A stretch of DNA of 64,000 bases from Candidatus Thorarchaeota archaeon (lineage in GTDB: Archaea; Asgardarchaeota; Thorarchaeia; Thorarchaeales; Thorarchaeaceae). The translations under genes and the position numbers were made by a program. How positions within the stretch are numbered: position 1 is the stretch's first letter; each line of letters starts with the position of its first letter. The stretch spans positions 1-64,000 of the forward strand of contig RDNZ01000007.1 in NCBI GenBank assembly GCA_011364905.1, given 5' to 3'. A model generated the notes under the pieces. That model was not told the origin of the DNA. It searched no databases and saw only the letters and a program-made list of their open reading frames with translations. This document shows positions 53,111-61,618 of the stretch, in pieces.

Positions 53111-54463
53111 TTGAAGAAATCAGATGTTGTTATCGTTGGTGCAGGATCAGCAGGATGTGTCACAGCTAGAAGATGTGCTGAACTTGGACTGAAGACACTG
53201 CTTTTGGATAGAAAGCCTCAGGAAGAAGTCGGGCAGAAAGTATGCGGCGACGAGGTTAGTAAAACACACTTTGAGGCAACAGGAATAGACTACCCTGAGG
53301 GTGATGAAATATCGTCAGCCATTTTAGGCGCAGATGTCTATCCTCCAAACAGAAAGAACGAATTACAGGTCAGAGGATGGACTGAGTTTGACGGTTGGAC
53401 TGTGAACAGGCTCATTTGGGGGCAAAGGCTACTAAAGGATGCTATCGATGCAGGTGTCAAATTCCTGCCCAATATCCATGTAGCCGAACCTGTGGTGAAT
53501 TCGGACCGTGTCATAGGTGTTGAATACAAAGACCTCGAATCTGCGGAAACTGTCGTTGTTAGTAGCAAGATAGTCGTTGATGCAAGCGGATTTGCAGCAG
53601 TTATAAGAAACAAGTTGGAAAGCCCTCTCATTGAAAACAACATTGACAAAGAGGACGTTGCCCTCTGTTATAGAGAGATTCTGAAGCTGAAGATGCCTTT
53701 GGCTGAACCCGAGGTTGCTCGTGTTTTCCTTGGTGGAGAAATAGCACCAAAGGGCTACGCATGGATTTTCCCCAAGGGGGTTCAAGAGGTCAATGTAGGT
53801 GTAGGCATAACAGGCGGTGAAGGACGCGGCTCACCAAAATCACACTGCTTTAAGTTCAAGGAGCAATACCCGTTGCTGTTCGGCAGCAAGGTAATAGATG
53901 GAAAGGGAGGTGCAGTGCCAGTCAGGAGACCCCTCAAGAGTCTTGTTGGAGATGGTATTGCATTCGTTGGAGACGCCGCACTGCAAGTCAATCCAATCCA
54001 TGGTGGAGGCATTGGAGCAGGCATGAGAGCAGGAATCATCCTTGGTGAAGTTGTGAGAGGAGCAATTGCAAAACGAGATCTTTCAGCGGCGGGTTTATGG
54101 TCATATAACATGCGATACCTTCCTAACTTCGGACGCAGACTAGCATCTCTTGAGGTCTTCAAAAGACTCCTCCAAGCAGTATCAGATGAAGACATGAACT
54201 TCGGTTTTGAAAGAAGACTACTCGAAGCTGAAGACTTGATGGCTGCAAACCGTGGTGATGGGATTTCTCTCAGCATTGTTGAAAAAATGAAGAGAGTAAA
54301 AAGAGGAGCAGGCAGAATATCTCTTCTAATGAAGTTGCAGAAGGCAGCAGGGCTCATGAAAAAGATGAACAAAGCTTACAGTAACTACCCGACCAGCCCA
54401 GATAGACTTGATAGTTGGGAAAAGTCAGTCTTGAGCATTATAGAATCGGCAACTTTCAAATAG
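53111..54463 (+). CDS. Geranylgeranyl reductase family flavoprotein
   Basis: A roughly 450-residue FAD protein of the GGR family. The dinucleotide motif VGAGSAGC lies near residue 9, KVCGDEVS (Cys of the GGR active site) follows, and GDAALQVNPIHGGGIGAG is the second FAD motif. It saturates isoprenoid chains of archaeal ether lipids. TTG 53111 is chosen because it gives the family N-terminus and follows a TATA-like box (about 53070) by a suitable distance; the longer frame overlaps purA. Confidence 0.88.
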   Translation: MKKSDVVIVGAGSAGCVTARRCAELGLKTLLLDRKPQEEVGQKVCGDEVSKTHFEATGIDYPEGDEISSAILGADVYPPNRKNELQVRGWTEFDGWTVNRLIWGQRLLKDAIDAGVKFLPNIHVAEPVVNSDRVIGVEYKDLESAETVVVSSKIVVDASGFAAVIRNKLESPLIENNIDKEDVALCYREILKLKMPLAEPEVARVFLGGEIAPKGYAWIFPKGVQEVNVGVGITGGEGRGSPKSHCFKFKEQYPLLFGSKVIDGKGGAVPVRRPLKSLVGDGIAFVGDAALQVNPIHGGGIGAGMRAGIILGEVVRGAIAKRDLSAAGLWSYNMRYLPNFGRRLASLEVFKRLLQAVSDEDMNFGFERRLLEAEDLMAANRGDGISLSIVEKMKRVKRGAGRISLLMKLQKAAGLMKKMNKAYSNYPTSPDRLDSWEKSVLSIIESATFK

Positions 54464-54471
54464 AGAAGAAA

Positions 54472-54492
54472 GATGGTCTTTGCGAGACCATC
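54472..54492. terminator. Hairpin between GGR and radA genes
   Basis: GATGGTCT (54472-54479) pairs with AGACCATC (54485-54492) over a 5-base loop in the 49-base gap between convergent stops. Confidence 0.5.
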
Positions 54493-54512
54493 AGTTTCTG
54501 CAAAAATGAATT

Positions 54513-55565
54513 TTAGACGTCACGTATGCCATCCTTAACAACAGTGAAAACTGCTTCACCCTCGGGAAGGTTGGGAGAATCTACTAGCCGGCAGATTCTT
54601 CGTTCACCTTTTGATTTTCTGAGATAACAACGGGTCTGTGGCACATGTGCAAGGACATGACCACCTACAGGAGCTGTTGGGTCTCCAAAGAATGCATCCG
54701 GCCGGGACATGACTTGATTGGTGATATACACCGCCATATTGTTGATCTCCGCACCTCTCTGGAGATGGTGGAGATGCTTGTTTAATTTCTGTTGTCTTGC
54801 TGCCAGGGTACCTCTACCAGTATATTCCGCTCTAAAGTGACTCGTCACGGAGTCAACAACCAATAGTCTGGCATTCTGGTCAGTTGCCATTTCCATGGCT
54901 TGATCGCACAAAAGGATTTGATGGTCCGAGTTGTACGCGCGAGCCCACACGACATTCTTCAGAACTTTGGCTGGGTCCATCCCATAGGCCTCTGCCATGT
55001 CAACTAAGCGCTCAGGCCGGAAAGTCCCTTCGGTATCCACATAGATTGCTTTTGCGCCAAGACCCCCCTCTTCTGGGGAACGCTGTACCATCACAGCCAA
55101 TTGATGTGCAATCTGAGTTTTTCCCGACCTGAAAGATCCGTACATCTCTGTGATGGATTGAGTTTCAAGGCCTCCTGCAAAAAGCTCATCCAAAGCCTTG
55201 GAACCTGTGGAGATACGACCAGCTGTTTTACGCCTTTCCAAAAGTAAATCGGCAGTCTCGAATCCAATGTCTAGCATCTCTCGAGCCGCTTTGATGATCT
55301 TTGTGGCCGTTGTCTCTCCAATTGAACCAGCTGCTGCTAGTTCTCCAGGGGATGCAACAGCAATTGCTTCTACATTCTTATAGCCCGATTCGGCTAATCG
55401 TTTTCCAATAGCTGGACCGACTCCAGGGAGATCGGTCACTTCAATCCCTGACACTCCAGCATCTTCGCCAGAAGTTTCAAGGGTTTCCTGATCATTCGCA
55501 TCGAACTCCTCGTAGTCCATTTCCTCTTCGTCTTTTTCTTCATCTGCTTCCTTTTTTGGTGACAA
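54513..55565 (-). CDS. radA: DNA repair and recombination protein RadA
   Basis: A 350-residue archaeal RecA/Rad51 recombinase. An acidic N-terminal tail (1-40) precedes a helix-hairpin-helix domain (about 40-100), then the ATPase core with Walker A GSFRSGKT (143-150) and Walker B LLVVDSV. It loads on ssDNA for strand exchange. Start is TTG 55565 with GGGAGGT upstream. The extended acidic tail is longer than in typical RadA. The gap 55566-55777 holds promoter-like AT-rich DNA only. Confidence 0.95.
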   Translation of the reverse strand: MSPKKEADEEKDEEEMDYEEFDANDQETLETSGEDAGVSGIEVTDLPGVGPAIGKRLAESGYKNVEAIAVASPGELAAAGSIGETTATKIIKAAREMLDIGFETADLLLERRKTAGRISTGSKALDELFAGGLETQSITEMYGSFRSGKTQIAHQLAVMVQRSPEEGGLGAKAIYVDTEGTFRPERLVDMAEAYGMDPAKVLKNVVWARAYNSDHQILLCDQAMEMATDQNARLLVVDSVTSHFRAEYTGRGTLAARQQKLNKHLHHLQRGAEINNMAVYITNQVMSRPDAFFGDPTAPVGGHVLAHVPQTRCYLRKSKGERRICRLVDSPNLPEGEAVFTVVKDGIRDV

Positions 55566-55777
55566 GTAGAAGACCTCCCTATATCACCCAACATCTATCC
55601 TCAGACTTTGTTGAGCATGTAGACGTGATAATGTCGATTCACTGAGTATAAAAATAGCACTAGTGAACAGACCGAGTGATGAGTCTATAACTTCTCTAAA
55701 GAACTTGACTCTTCCTACAGAAAGAACTCTGGAATATTTCAATCATAAGACCAATGGTAACAAGGATCGAAAGCGTT

Positions 55778-56104
55778 CTAGCCGCGCGTTAGTGTGACTA
55801 AAATGAATTCCTCTTGGGGAGCGATTCGAATTCCACCCATGTTTGTCTGAATCTGAATGAAAGCCAGCTCGCCGCCTTCTTTAACACCCCGAACAATCTC
55901 CCATGTCTTACCAATCAGTGCGCTTAGAAGAGCCGAGATTTCTTCAGCCCTCTCAAGAGTCACACCCCATGTGTTGATTGGAAATCCTTCTGGACTAATG
56001 AAAAGAGCGGCATATACATCGGGAAACTTGCTTGTTATATTTTGAATAATCCTCTCGAATATCTCACGCTTTGGCATTGCTGGCATGTTTTTGTACACAT
56101 CCAT
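55778..56104 (-). CDS. Roadblock/LC7 domain protein
   Basis: A 99-108 residue protein of the roadblock/LC7 family: helix (EIFERIIQNIT), strand (AALFISPEGFPI), long helix (EEISALLSALI) and two strands (GELAFIQIQT, EFILVTLTRG). In Asgard archaea and eukaryotes these domains bind or regulate small GTPases. ATG at 56104 or 56077; no strong ribosome site decides. It lies about 210 bases upstream of radA on the same strand. Confidence 0.8.
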   Translation of the reverse strand: MDVYKNMPAMPKREIFERIIQNITSKFPDVYAALFISPEGFPINTWGVTLERAEEISALLSALIGKTWEIVRGVKEGGELAFIQIQTNMGGIRIAPQEEFILVTLTRG

Positions 56105-56264
56105 AGCAGTTTCTGGGTGTTCTGGTATCTCAAAGGTGTTAAATGGACAAAGAAAAAGCTTGTTGTCATATAGCCAAGAGCTAGGAGTGAAACTATTTCA
56201 CTTGATTTCATAAAAAGAGAAACGCTTCCTGATTACCCTATCTGGATACGACTACCAAAACTAT

Positions 56265-56975
56265 TTGAAACACACTGGAACGTCATTCTTCGAACTCAAA
56301 GTAGGGACTGAAAACGAACTTACAATATTCCAAACCATGATGGTGAAACTAGTGAAATACCACGATGAGTTGCTAGAATTGGCAGGAGCGAGAGTTACTT
56401 TTTCTAGAGCAATTTCAAGACTTACTCCGGCTCCGCTAATCAATCTCTATGTTGGTATTATCTTTTCACTTACTTCACCAATAGGTCTCGGACCGTATCT
56501 TAGTCCTCTTCAATCTGTGTTGATCTGCCTACTCATAATGGTCATTCTCCCCATTGCTCCAATAGTCTTAGAGGCGTGGAGAGGAAATGTAGATCTCGAT
56601 GTGTCTAACAGAGAAAGCCGGACAAAGTTCTTTGTGTTTTCGATGATGTGCGATGTCTTAGCTTTTGTCGTCTATGGATATTTCAAATGTCATATCATGA
56701 GTACTCTTGCTGCAGCATACTTCTCTGTAACGTTTGGTGTACTGTTGGTCAGCTTGAGATGGAAGATATCAGTCCATGGAGCAGGGATAGGTGGCCCTGG
56801 TGCAGCTCTAATCTATGTCTATGGTCCTATTGCTCTCAGTGTCATCGCTGTTTGGGCATTGGTCATTTACTCTAGGGTCAAACTGAAACAGCATACACTG
56901 TTACAGTCAATTGCAGGCGTATTGATAGCAGTGATTATCTCATGGGCGACCTATGTTGCTTTGTACGCAGTATGA
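56265..56975 (+). CDS. PAP2-like membrane phosphatase
   Basis: A 236-residue protein with about six membrane helices. Three PAP2-like segments are visible in order: NRESR (115-119), SVHG (169-172) and SRVKLKQHT (203-211), the last holding the Arg and His of the C3 motif. PAP2 proteins remove phosphate from lipid phosphates or polyprenyl diphosphates. C1 is weak, so activity is uncertain. The start is unclear (TTG 56265 or ATG 56337). Confidence 0.55.
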   Translation: MKHTGTSFFELKVGTENELTIFQTMMVKLVKYHDELLELAGARVTFSRAISRLTPAPLINLYVGIIFSLTSPIGLGPYLSPLQSVLICLLIMVILPIAPIVLEAWRGNVDLDVSNRESRTKFFVFSMMCDVLAFVVYGYFKCHIMSTLAAAYFSVTFGVLLVSLRWKISVHGAGIGGPGAALIYVYGPIALSVIAVWALVIYSRVKLKQHTLLQSIAGVLIAVIISWATYVALYAV

Positions 56976-57081
56976 CAATCGAGATGCGATATGACGATTT
57001 TGTACGAAATCGATTCATATGTGAACTTTCGAATTTGTTAGATGCAGTTACGCCGCTGTCTAACTATAGGAATGTCTGTCA

Positions 57082-58368
57082 ATGCAGGACCAAGTGATTT
57101 GTCCAAATTGTGGAAAACACATCAGAAAGGGATCGACATTCTGTATAGGTTGTGGAAACAAAGTGCCCGAAGATTTGCCAATAGCCCCGCAAGAACCTAC
57201 ACTTGAAGATTCAGAGATTTCAGATGAATCTGACGAACTTCCAAGCCTTGAAGAGTCTGTCTTGGATGAGATACCTTCCGAATCGACTTCGCAAGCTACT
57301 GAACCGGAGGTCTTGCCACCGATAGAGGAAGACATGAGCTGGGATGATTCACCATTACCAACACCCGAAGGGCAACTAACTGAAGATGACATAACCCTCG
57401 TTGACAAAATCGTCGAGGCTCATGCAGGAGAGCCTTCCGGAAGTGCCACAGAAGGACCAAGCACCTCTGCGTCAGATGGTCCCCCACTATTGCCAATTGG
57501 AGACCCAGCAGTACCAGAAGGAAGAAGTACCGACCTATCATGGGAAGAGGGAGTGGAAGGAATCAAAGTGGGAATGCCCTTCAAAGAGGTTGAACCACCT
57601 AGAGTCTTTGATGAAGAGGTTCCAATCACAACTGAAGAGGCACTTGAGCATCTGTTCCCTGAAGGAGCACCAAAAGAGATTCAAGAAGAAACAAGAGAAG
57701 CTGTTGAGCATCTGTTCCCTGAAGGGAGAGGAACTACAACAACGTCGTTCATCGATGTTGTAGTCGGGAAACCCTCAAGAGTTGGTCTTAAGGGACCACT
57801 TCAGGAGCTTGAAACACCTGTTTGCCCGAACTGCGGGGTCGCACTTTCATCAGACGATTTTGAGTATCCGCCTTATGTTTTTGAGGCCATGGGGAAAGCG
57901 CGACTTGAGCGAGGCGAACAGTACCTTCAGGAGAATGAGCATGAGAAAGCAATCGAATCCTTTGAGATTGCAAAGATGCTGTTCGAGCAAGCCGGAAACG
58001 AAAAGGGTGTTGCTGAAAGCGTAAAGAGAGTAGATATTGGCTATGATGAGATGGCAAAGTTTCACTTTGATCAGGGCGAGAACCATATGAAAGTGAATGA
58101 ATATGAATGGGCTATTGTGCAGTTCAGAAAAGCTCGGGAGCTCTACATGTTCAGCACTGATGAAAAGAAGCGTGCTCGATGTTCAGAGAAAGCTCGGGAA
58201 GCCTATGTAGAGTGGGGGAAAGACCTCGAGTCCCAGGGAGACCAGTTGGCCAAAGACGGAAGTTCAAGGGATGCACTGTCAAAGTACCAGGAAGCCGCTG
58301 CCAAGTATCGAGAAGGCGAGGATAGTAAAAGACTCCGAGGCCTTGAGAAGAAGATTCGGAAGGCTTAG
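57082..58368 (+). CDS. Zinc-ribbon, disordered and TPR-repeat protein
   Basis: A 428-residue modular protein. Residues 7-26 form a zinc ribbon (CPNCG...CIGCG), residues 30-250 are acidic and disordered, a CPNC pair recurs near 252, and residues 270-425 form TPR-like helices. Within the linker, EHLFPEG occurs twice, 20 residues apart, encoded by an identical 22-base repeat (57644 and 57704), like a duplicated docking motif. It may be a scaffold; function unknown. The end hairpin is shared with the next gene. Confidence 0.7.
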   Translation: MQDQVICPNCGKHIRKGSTFCIGCGNKVPEDLPIAPQEPTLEDSEISDESDELPSLEESVLDEIPSESTSQATEPEVLPPIEEDMSWDDSPLPTPEGQLTEDDITLVDKIVEAHAGEPSGSATEGPSTSASDGPPLLPIGDPAVPEGRSTDLSWEEGVEGIKVGMPFKEVEPPRVFDEEVPITTEEALEHLFPEGAPKEIQEETREAVEHLFPEGRGTTTTSFIDVVVGKPSRVGLKGPLQELETPVCPNCGVALSSDDFEYPPYVFEAMGKARLERGEQYLQENEHEKAIESFEIAKMLFEQAGNEKGVAESVKRVDIGYDEMAKFHFDQGENHMKVNEYEWAIVQFRKARELYMFSTDEKKRARCSEKAREAYVEWGKDLESQGDQLAKDGSSRDALSKYQEAAAKYREGEDSKRLRGLEKKIRKA

Positions 58369-58375
58369 TGCCTTC
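58359..58375. terminator. Hairpin over two convergent stops
   Basis: GAAGGC (58359-58364) pairs with GCCTTC (58370-58375) over a 5-base loop and overlaps both the TPR-gene and the amidohydrolase stop codons. Confidence 0.4.
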
Positions 58376-59291
58376 AATCTTTCTTTGGTTTGAACCCAGT
58401 GAGTCTCAGGATATTATCTCGAAAGATAAGATCCACATCTTCTTGCGTATAATTAAATCGAGGTAACAATGACTGAACAGCATTATACTGCTCTTCCAAT
58501 ATGTTGTATCTAAATCCGCGTGGGAAGAATGAAGAATCTGTACCAAAAACCACTCTGCAAGATGCTCCTGCTCTTAATGCATGTTCAAAGATTCTGGTAA
58601 TAGTTAGTTCAGTATCCTGGTATTTCATCCACATGTTACTTCCACTTGTGTCCATAACCACATTGGGAATCTGATACATGAGCATCAACACTTCGCGGAA
58701 AAATCCCGCTCCAAAATGAGCAATCATAAAATTCAGCTCGGGAAAATCCTGAGCAGGTTTTTGGATATCGAGAGGATTTCCATATCTAAGATTCGCCTGG
58801 TCACCAATAGTTATACCGAAGTGGAGGATCACTAGTAGTTTCTGCTTCTTAGCTTCCTCATAGATGGGATATACTCGTTCATCATACATATGCATACTAC
58901 CAGAACTAGGATACAACTTGATACCCTGAAAGCCATCCTTTCCTGCTCTTTTCACCAAGTCAGCAGCGTTCTCTTGAGCAGGATCAATATTCGCATAGCC
59001 CATAAATCGACCGGGAAATCGCTTCCGAGTTTCATTAAACTCATCCCAGACTTCCTCACCAATCATCATACCAATTGCAGTTATACCATATTTATCCAGT
59101 TCATCTATCCACATCTGACCAGCATCCCAACTCTCATCAGGGATCGTCAGTCCTGGCATGTCGGTCTGAAATGAGACCCTGTTTTGCATTCGCTCCATTG
59201 AGTGACCACTATTTAGCCATCTCTTAATTGTGTCATAAGTGAAGAAATGGGCATGGCTATCAATCACTTCAGTTCCAACTTTCGATATCAC
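58374..59291 (-). CDS. Amidohydrolase-2 family metal hydrolase
   Basis: A 305-residue TIM-barrel amidohydrolase. The HxH metal motif is in DSHAHF near residue 11-15, a later His is in AHFGAG, and the catalytic Asp is in GTDSSFF. This branch includes decarboxylases and hydrolases for aromatic or small acids (ACMSD-like). Start is GTG 59291. Substrate unknown; no pathway partner is adjacent. Confidence 0.8.
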   Translation of the reverse strand: MISKVGTEVIDSHAHFFTYDTIKRWLNSGHSMERMQNRVSFQTDMPGLTIPDESWDAGQMWIDELDKYGITAIGMMIGEEVWDEFNETRKRFPGRFMGYANIDPAQENAADLVKRAGKDGFQGIKLYPSSGSMHMYDERVYPIYEEAKKQKLLVILHFGITIGDQANLRYGNPLDIQKPAQDFPELNFMIAHFGAGFFREVLMLMYQIPNVVMDTSGSNMWMKYQDTELTITRIFEHALRAGASCRVVFGTDSSFFPRGFRYNILEEQYNAVQSLLPRFNYTQEDVDLIFRDNILRLTGFKPKKD

Positions 59292-59377
59292 AGCAAAAGT
59301 CCCCTAAGTTTACAATAGTTATTGATACTGCCCCTTAGAGGTAATAAGGGCTCACTTGTAGGACAAGAGTGACATAA

Positions 59378-61618
59378 CTAGATCCAATCGCCAGTTTCGA
59401 GCTTTCGCGGGAGATATTCGTCTGTTAGATACTCAAAGCTGTGACTAGCAAATGCTTGGATCTCAGCTTTCTCTTTCAGTTTCAGCATCAACTCTAAGTC
59501 ATTCACCCAAGGCTTGTTACGCTTTACAAATGGTTCCTTTAACATGTCTTTTACTCGCTTGATGTCATTGGGCTGCATTGGGATTCGAACAGCTTTTGGA
59601 ATCTTGTATTCATCCAGGTCACGACTTAATACTCCTAAGAGTTTCAATTCTGGTGTAGCGATGAAGGGCGACTCATAACTAAGCCTCTTACTGCCTCGAA
59701 GGAACACAGAGTATATGTAGTGTCCATATGGGTCGGAATCAACAAGCGCAAATGCAGGAATCTCCAACTCTTTGACCAGCATCTTTAGGAAGGCTCTTGT
59801 AGCAATGTCTCCCGAGCCTTTCCCGGTTATTACGATGCAAGGTTGCCGGTTCCAGTACTTTGCTTCTGCAAGTCGCATGACTGCAGCATCTTTCTCAGAT
59901 AGAATAATGAACTCCGCATCACTCTCGACAATCTCAAGCTGGTCTAAGAAGGGAGTAACGGCCCACCCACCAGTTCCCATTTTGGTAAGGTCGATGAGGT
60001 CACCACCATCTCGAATTGTCACACGACCCATTGCTGAACCTCTGGCTGACGCAACAACATGAATGCTATCTCGTGTCGTTTGAATCATCGAAGCAACATC
60101 TTCAATGATCTTGTCACTGTACTTCTGCTCTCTAAAGAGATTGACATCACTGTAGTAGACCTCTCTTTTGGTTGCGTGAAGGTGCAACTTCAGCAAGTTG
60201 AATACTATCTCCATGACACGAGCAGTTCTTGTTGCATCAACAACAGATGCCAGTGAGTGATAGGGGCGAGAAATTGTACGCATTCCTAAGAGCAAAAGAT
60301 CACGAACCTCATCCCAGACGATGTTGTCACCAGACCTACTCGGTATGTCGAAAGCTGGTCTGCCACTCATCATGGTTTCATTGAGAATATCTAATGCAGT
60401 GTCAACTATTCTCTCGGTTGTTTCATCCGCTGTTAGACTAACAACTTCAACAGTTTCAAGAATTGGTTTTGCTTCCTCATCTGATTCATTTCTATCCTGA
60501 ATTTTTTGTTCCGCATTCGCCCAGTTCTCTTTCAATTCGATTGCCAAACTTTCGACAGCTTTTGGCACATGTAAACCTGAATCTTTTCTCACTGGTTTGG
60601 GTTTCTTCTTGGGTGGCCTTATAGGCATCTTCGTGGGTTTTCTTGCAGGAGGCGATTTCTTTTTTGGCTGAGCTCGCTTGCGCTCCTTTCTTTTTTGGGG
60701 CTTCTTTTCTGGTTCTTCTTCTTCTTTTGCTGGTTCTTCAATAACCTGAGGGGTTTTTTCCTCAGGCAGAACCTTGGCTGAAACCACAGTTTCTGGCTCT
60801 CCGACTAACTCAGCTAATTCTTGTTCGCGAATCAATCCCTTTGCGGCTCTCACAAATGATGTTGCTTTTGCTGTACTCAAACCCCCCACTTTCTTTGCGA
60901 CATTTTCAGGGGAAGCTCTCGCCAATCGAGCCACAGAATCATAACCAGCCCGCTCTAATGAGAGGGCGAGTTTCGAACCCAAGCCGGGAACGTCGGTCAG
61001 AGATAGTTTTGGAGGTGAGATTGCCTCCTCCTCACCACTTACCTGTGTTTCAAGTTCATCCACAGGCGTAGTGGCTTTTTCGTGTCTTTTGACCATCTCT
61101 TTTGCAGTATCTACTAGTTTCTTAGCTCCAGACAGACTGAGACCTTCAACCTTCTTTGAAAGAGAAGCAGGCCGTGAACGTGAGATCTGTTCAACGGTTT
61201 CATACTTTGCATCAATCAGCCTCTCTTCCAGTTTAGATCCTACACCAGGGAGCTGAGTCAGACTGAAGGAGCTTTCTGGAAGTGCAGGTTTTGCCTTTTT
61301 CTTTGCAGGGGACTCTTTCTTCTTTGAACCAGCCTTCTTTTTCTGAGTTTGTTTCTTATCAGCTGGCTTTTTCGATGGCTTTTTTGAACCAGCCTTCTTT
61401 TTCTGAGTTTGTTTCTTATCAGCTGGCTTTTTCGAAGTCTGTTTCTTCACAGCTGGTTTTTTCGATGGCTTCTTTTGACTCTTGGACTTAGTTGCTTTCT
61501 TAGAAGGGCTTTTGGAGCTCTTTCTTGCCGATTTCTTCTTCGTTTTTTGTTCTTCAACAACGTCACTAAGAGTTGCTTGAACCGTGTCCTGTTTGTCTTT
61601 CTTTTTCTTACGACTCAA
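59378..61618 (-). CDS. top6A: DNA topoisomerase VI subunit A with H1-like tail and HhH domains
   Basis: At 746 residues it is about twice the usual 360-390. The core is about 375-746: catalytic Tyr in EVYYSDV (Tyr488/Tyr489; the second aligns with the Spo11 Tyr), toprim Glu in LSEKDA, and DSDPYG as the DxD pair. The extension has a Lys/Ala/Ser/Pro-rich tail (about 1-115) like histone H1, with an exact 53-base repeat (61323-61375 and 61383-61435). Two RadA-like helix-hairpin-helix domains follow (about 116-172 and 205-262), then another basic linker. TTG 61618 overlaps the subunit B stop by 4 bases. Confidence 0.92.
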   Translation of the reverse strand: MSRKKKKDKQDTVQATLSDVVEEQKTKKKSARKSSKSPSKKATKSKSQKKPSKKPAVKKQTSKKPADKKQTQKKKAGSKKPSKKPADKKQTQKKKAGSKKKESPAKKKAKPALPESSFSLTQLPGVGSKLEERLIDAKYETVEQISRSRPASLSKKVEGLSLSGAKKLVDTAKEMVKRHEKATTPVDELETQVSGEEEAISPPKLSLTDVPGLGSKLALSLERAGYDSVARLARASPENVAKKVGGLSTAKATSFVRAAKGLIREQELAELVGEPETVVSAKVLPEEKTPQVIEEPAKEEEEPEKKPQKRKERKRAQPKKKSPPARKPTKMPIRPPKKKPKPVRKDSGLHVPKAVESLAIELKENWANAEQKIQDRNESDEEAKPILETVEVVSLTADETTERIVDTALDILNETMMSGRPAFDIPSRSGDNIVWDEVRDLLLLGMRTISRPYHSLASVVDATRTARVMEIVFNLLKLHLHATKREVYYSDVNLFREQKYSDKIIEDVASMIQTTRDSIHVVASARGSAMGRVTIRDGGDLIDLTKMGTGGWAVTPFLDQLEIVESDAEFIILSEKDAAVMRLAEAKYWNRQPCIVITGKGSGDIATRAFLKMLVKELEIPAFALVDSDPYGHYIYSVFLRGSKRLSYESPFIATPELKLLGVLSRDLDEYKIPKAVRIPMQPNDIKRVKDMLKEPFVKRNKPWVNDLELMLKLKEKAEIQAFASHSFEYLTDEYLPRKLETGDWI
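61323..61435 (-). repeat. Direct repeat encoding part of the Top6A lysine-rich tail
   Basis: Two identical 53-base copies, 61323-61375 and 61383-61435, offset by 60 bases (20 codons), so the frame is kept. They encode tandem K/S/P/Q-rich units and show that the tail grew by recent in-frame duplication. Confidence 0.85.

Noticed and set aside
53782-54372. 196-codon minus-strand frame opposite geranylgeranyl reductase
   Set aside because: It is fully antisense to a well-matched FAD protein and its Pro/Ser-rich composition is that of a shadow frame.
61323-61435. The 60-base periodic repeat as a CRISPR-like or mobile repeat
   Set aside because: There are only two copies, in frame within top6A and without spacers. 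It is a coding duplication.
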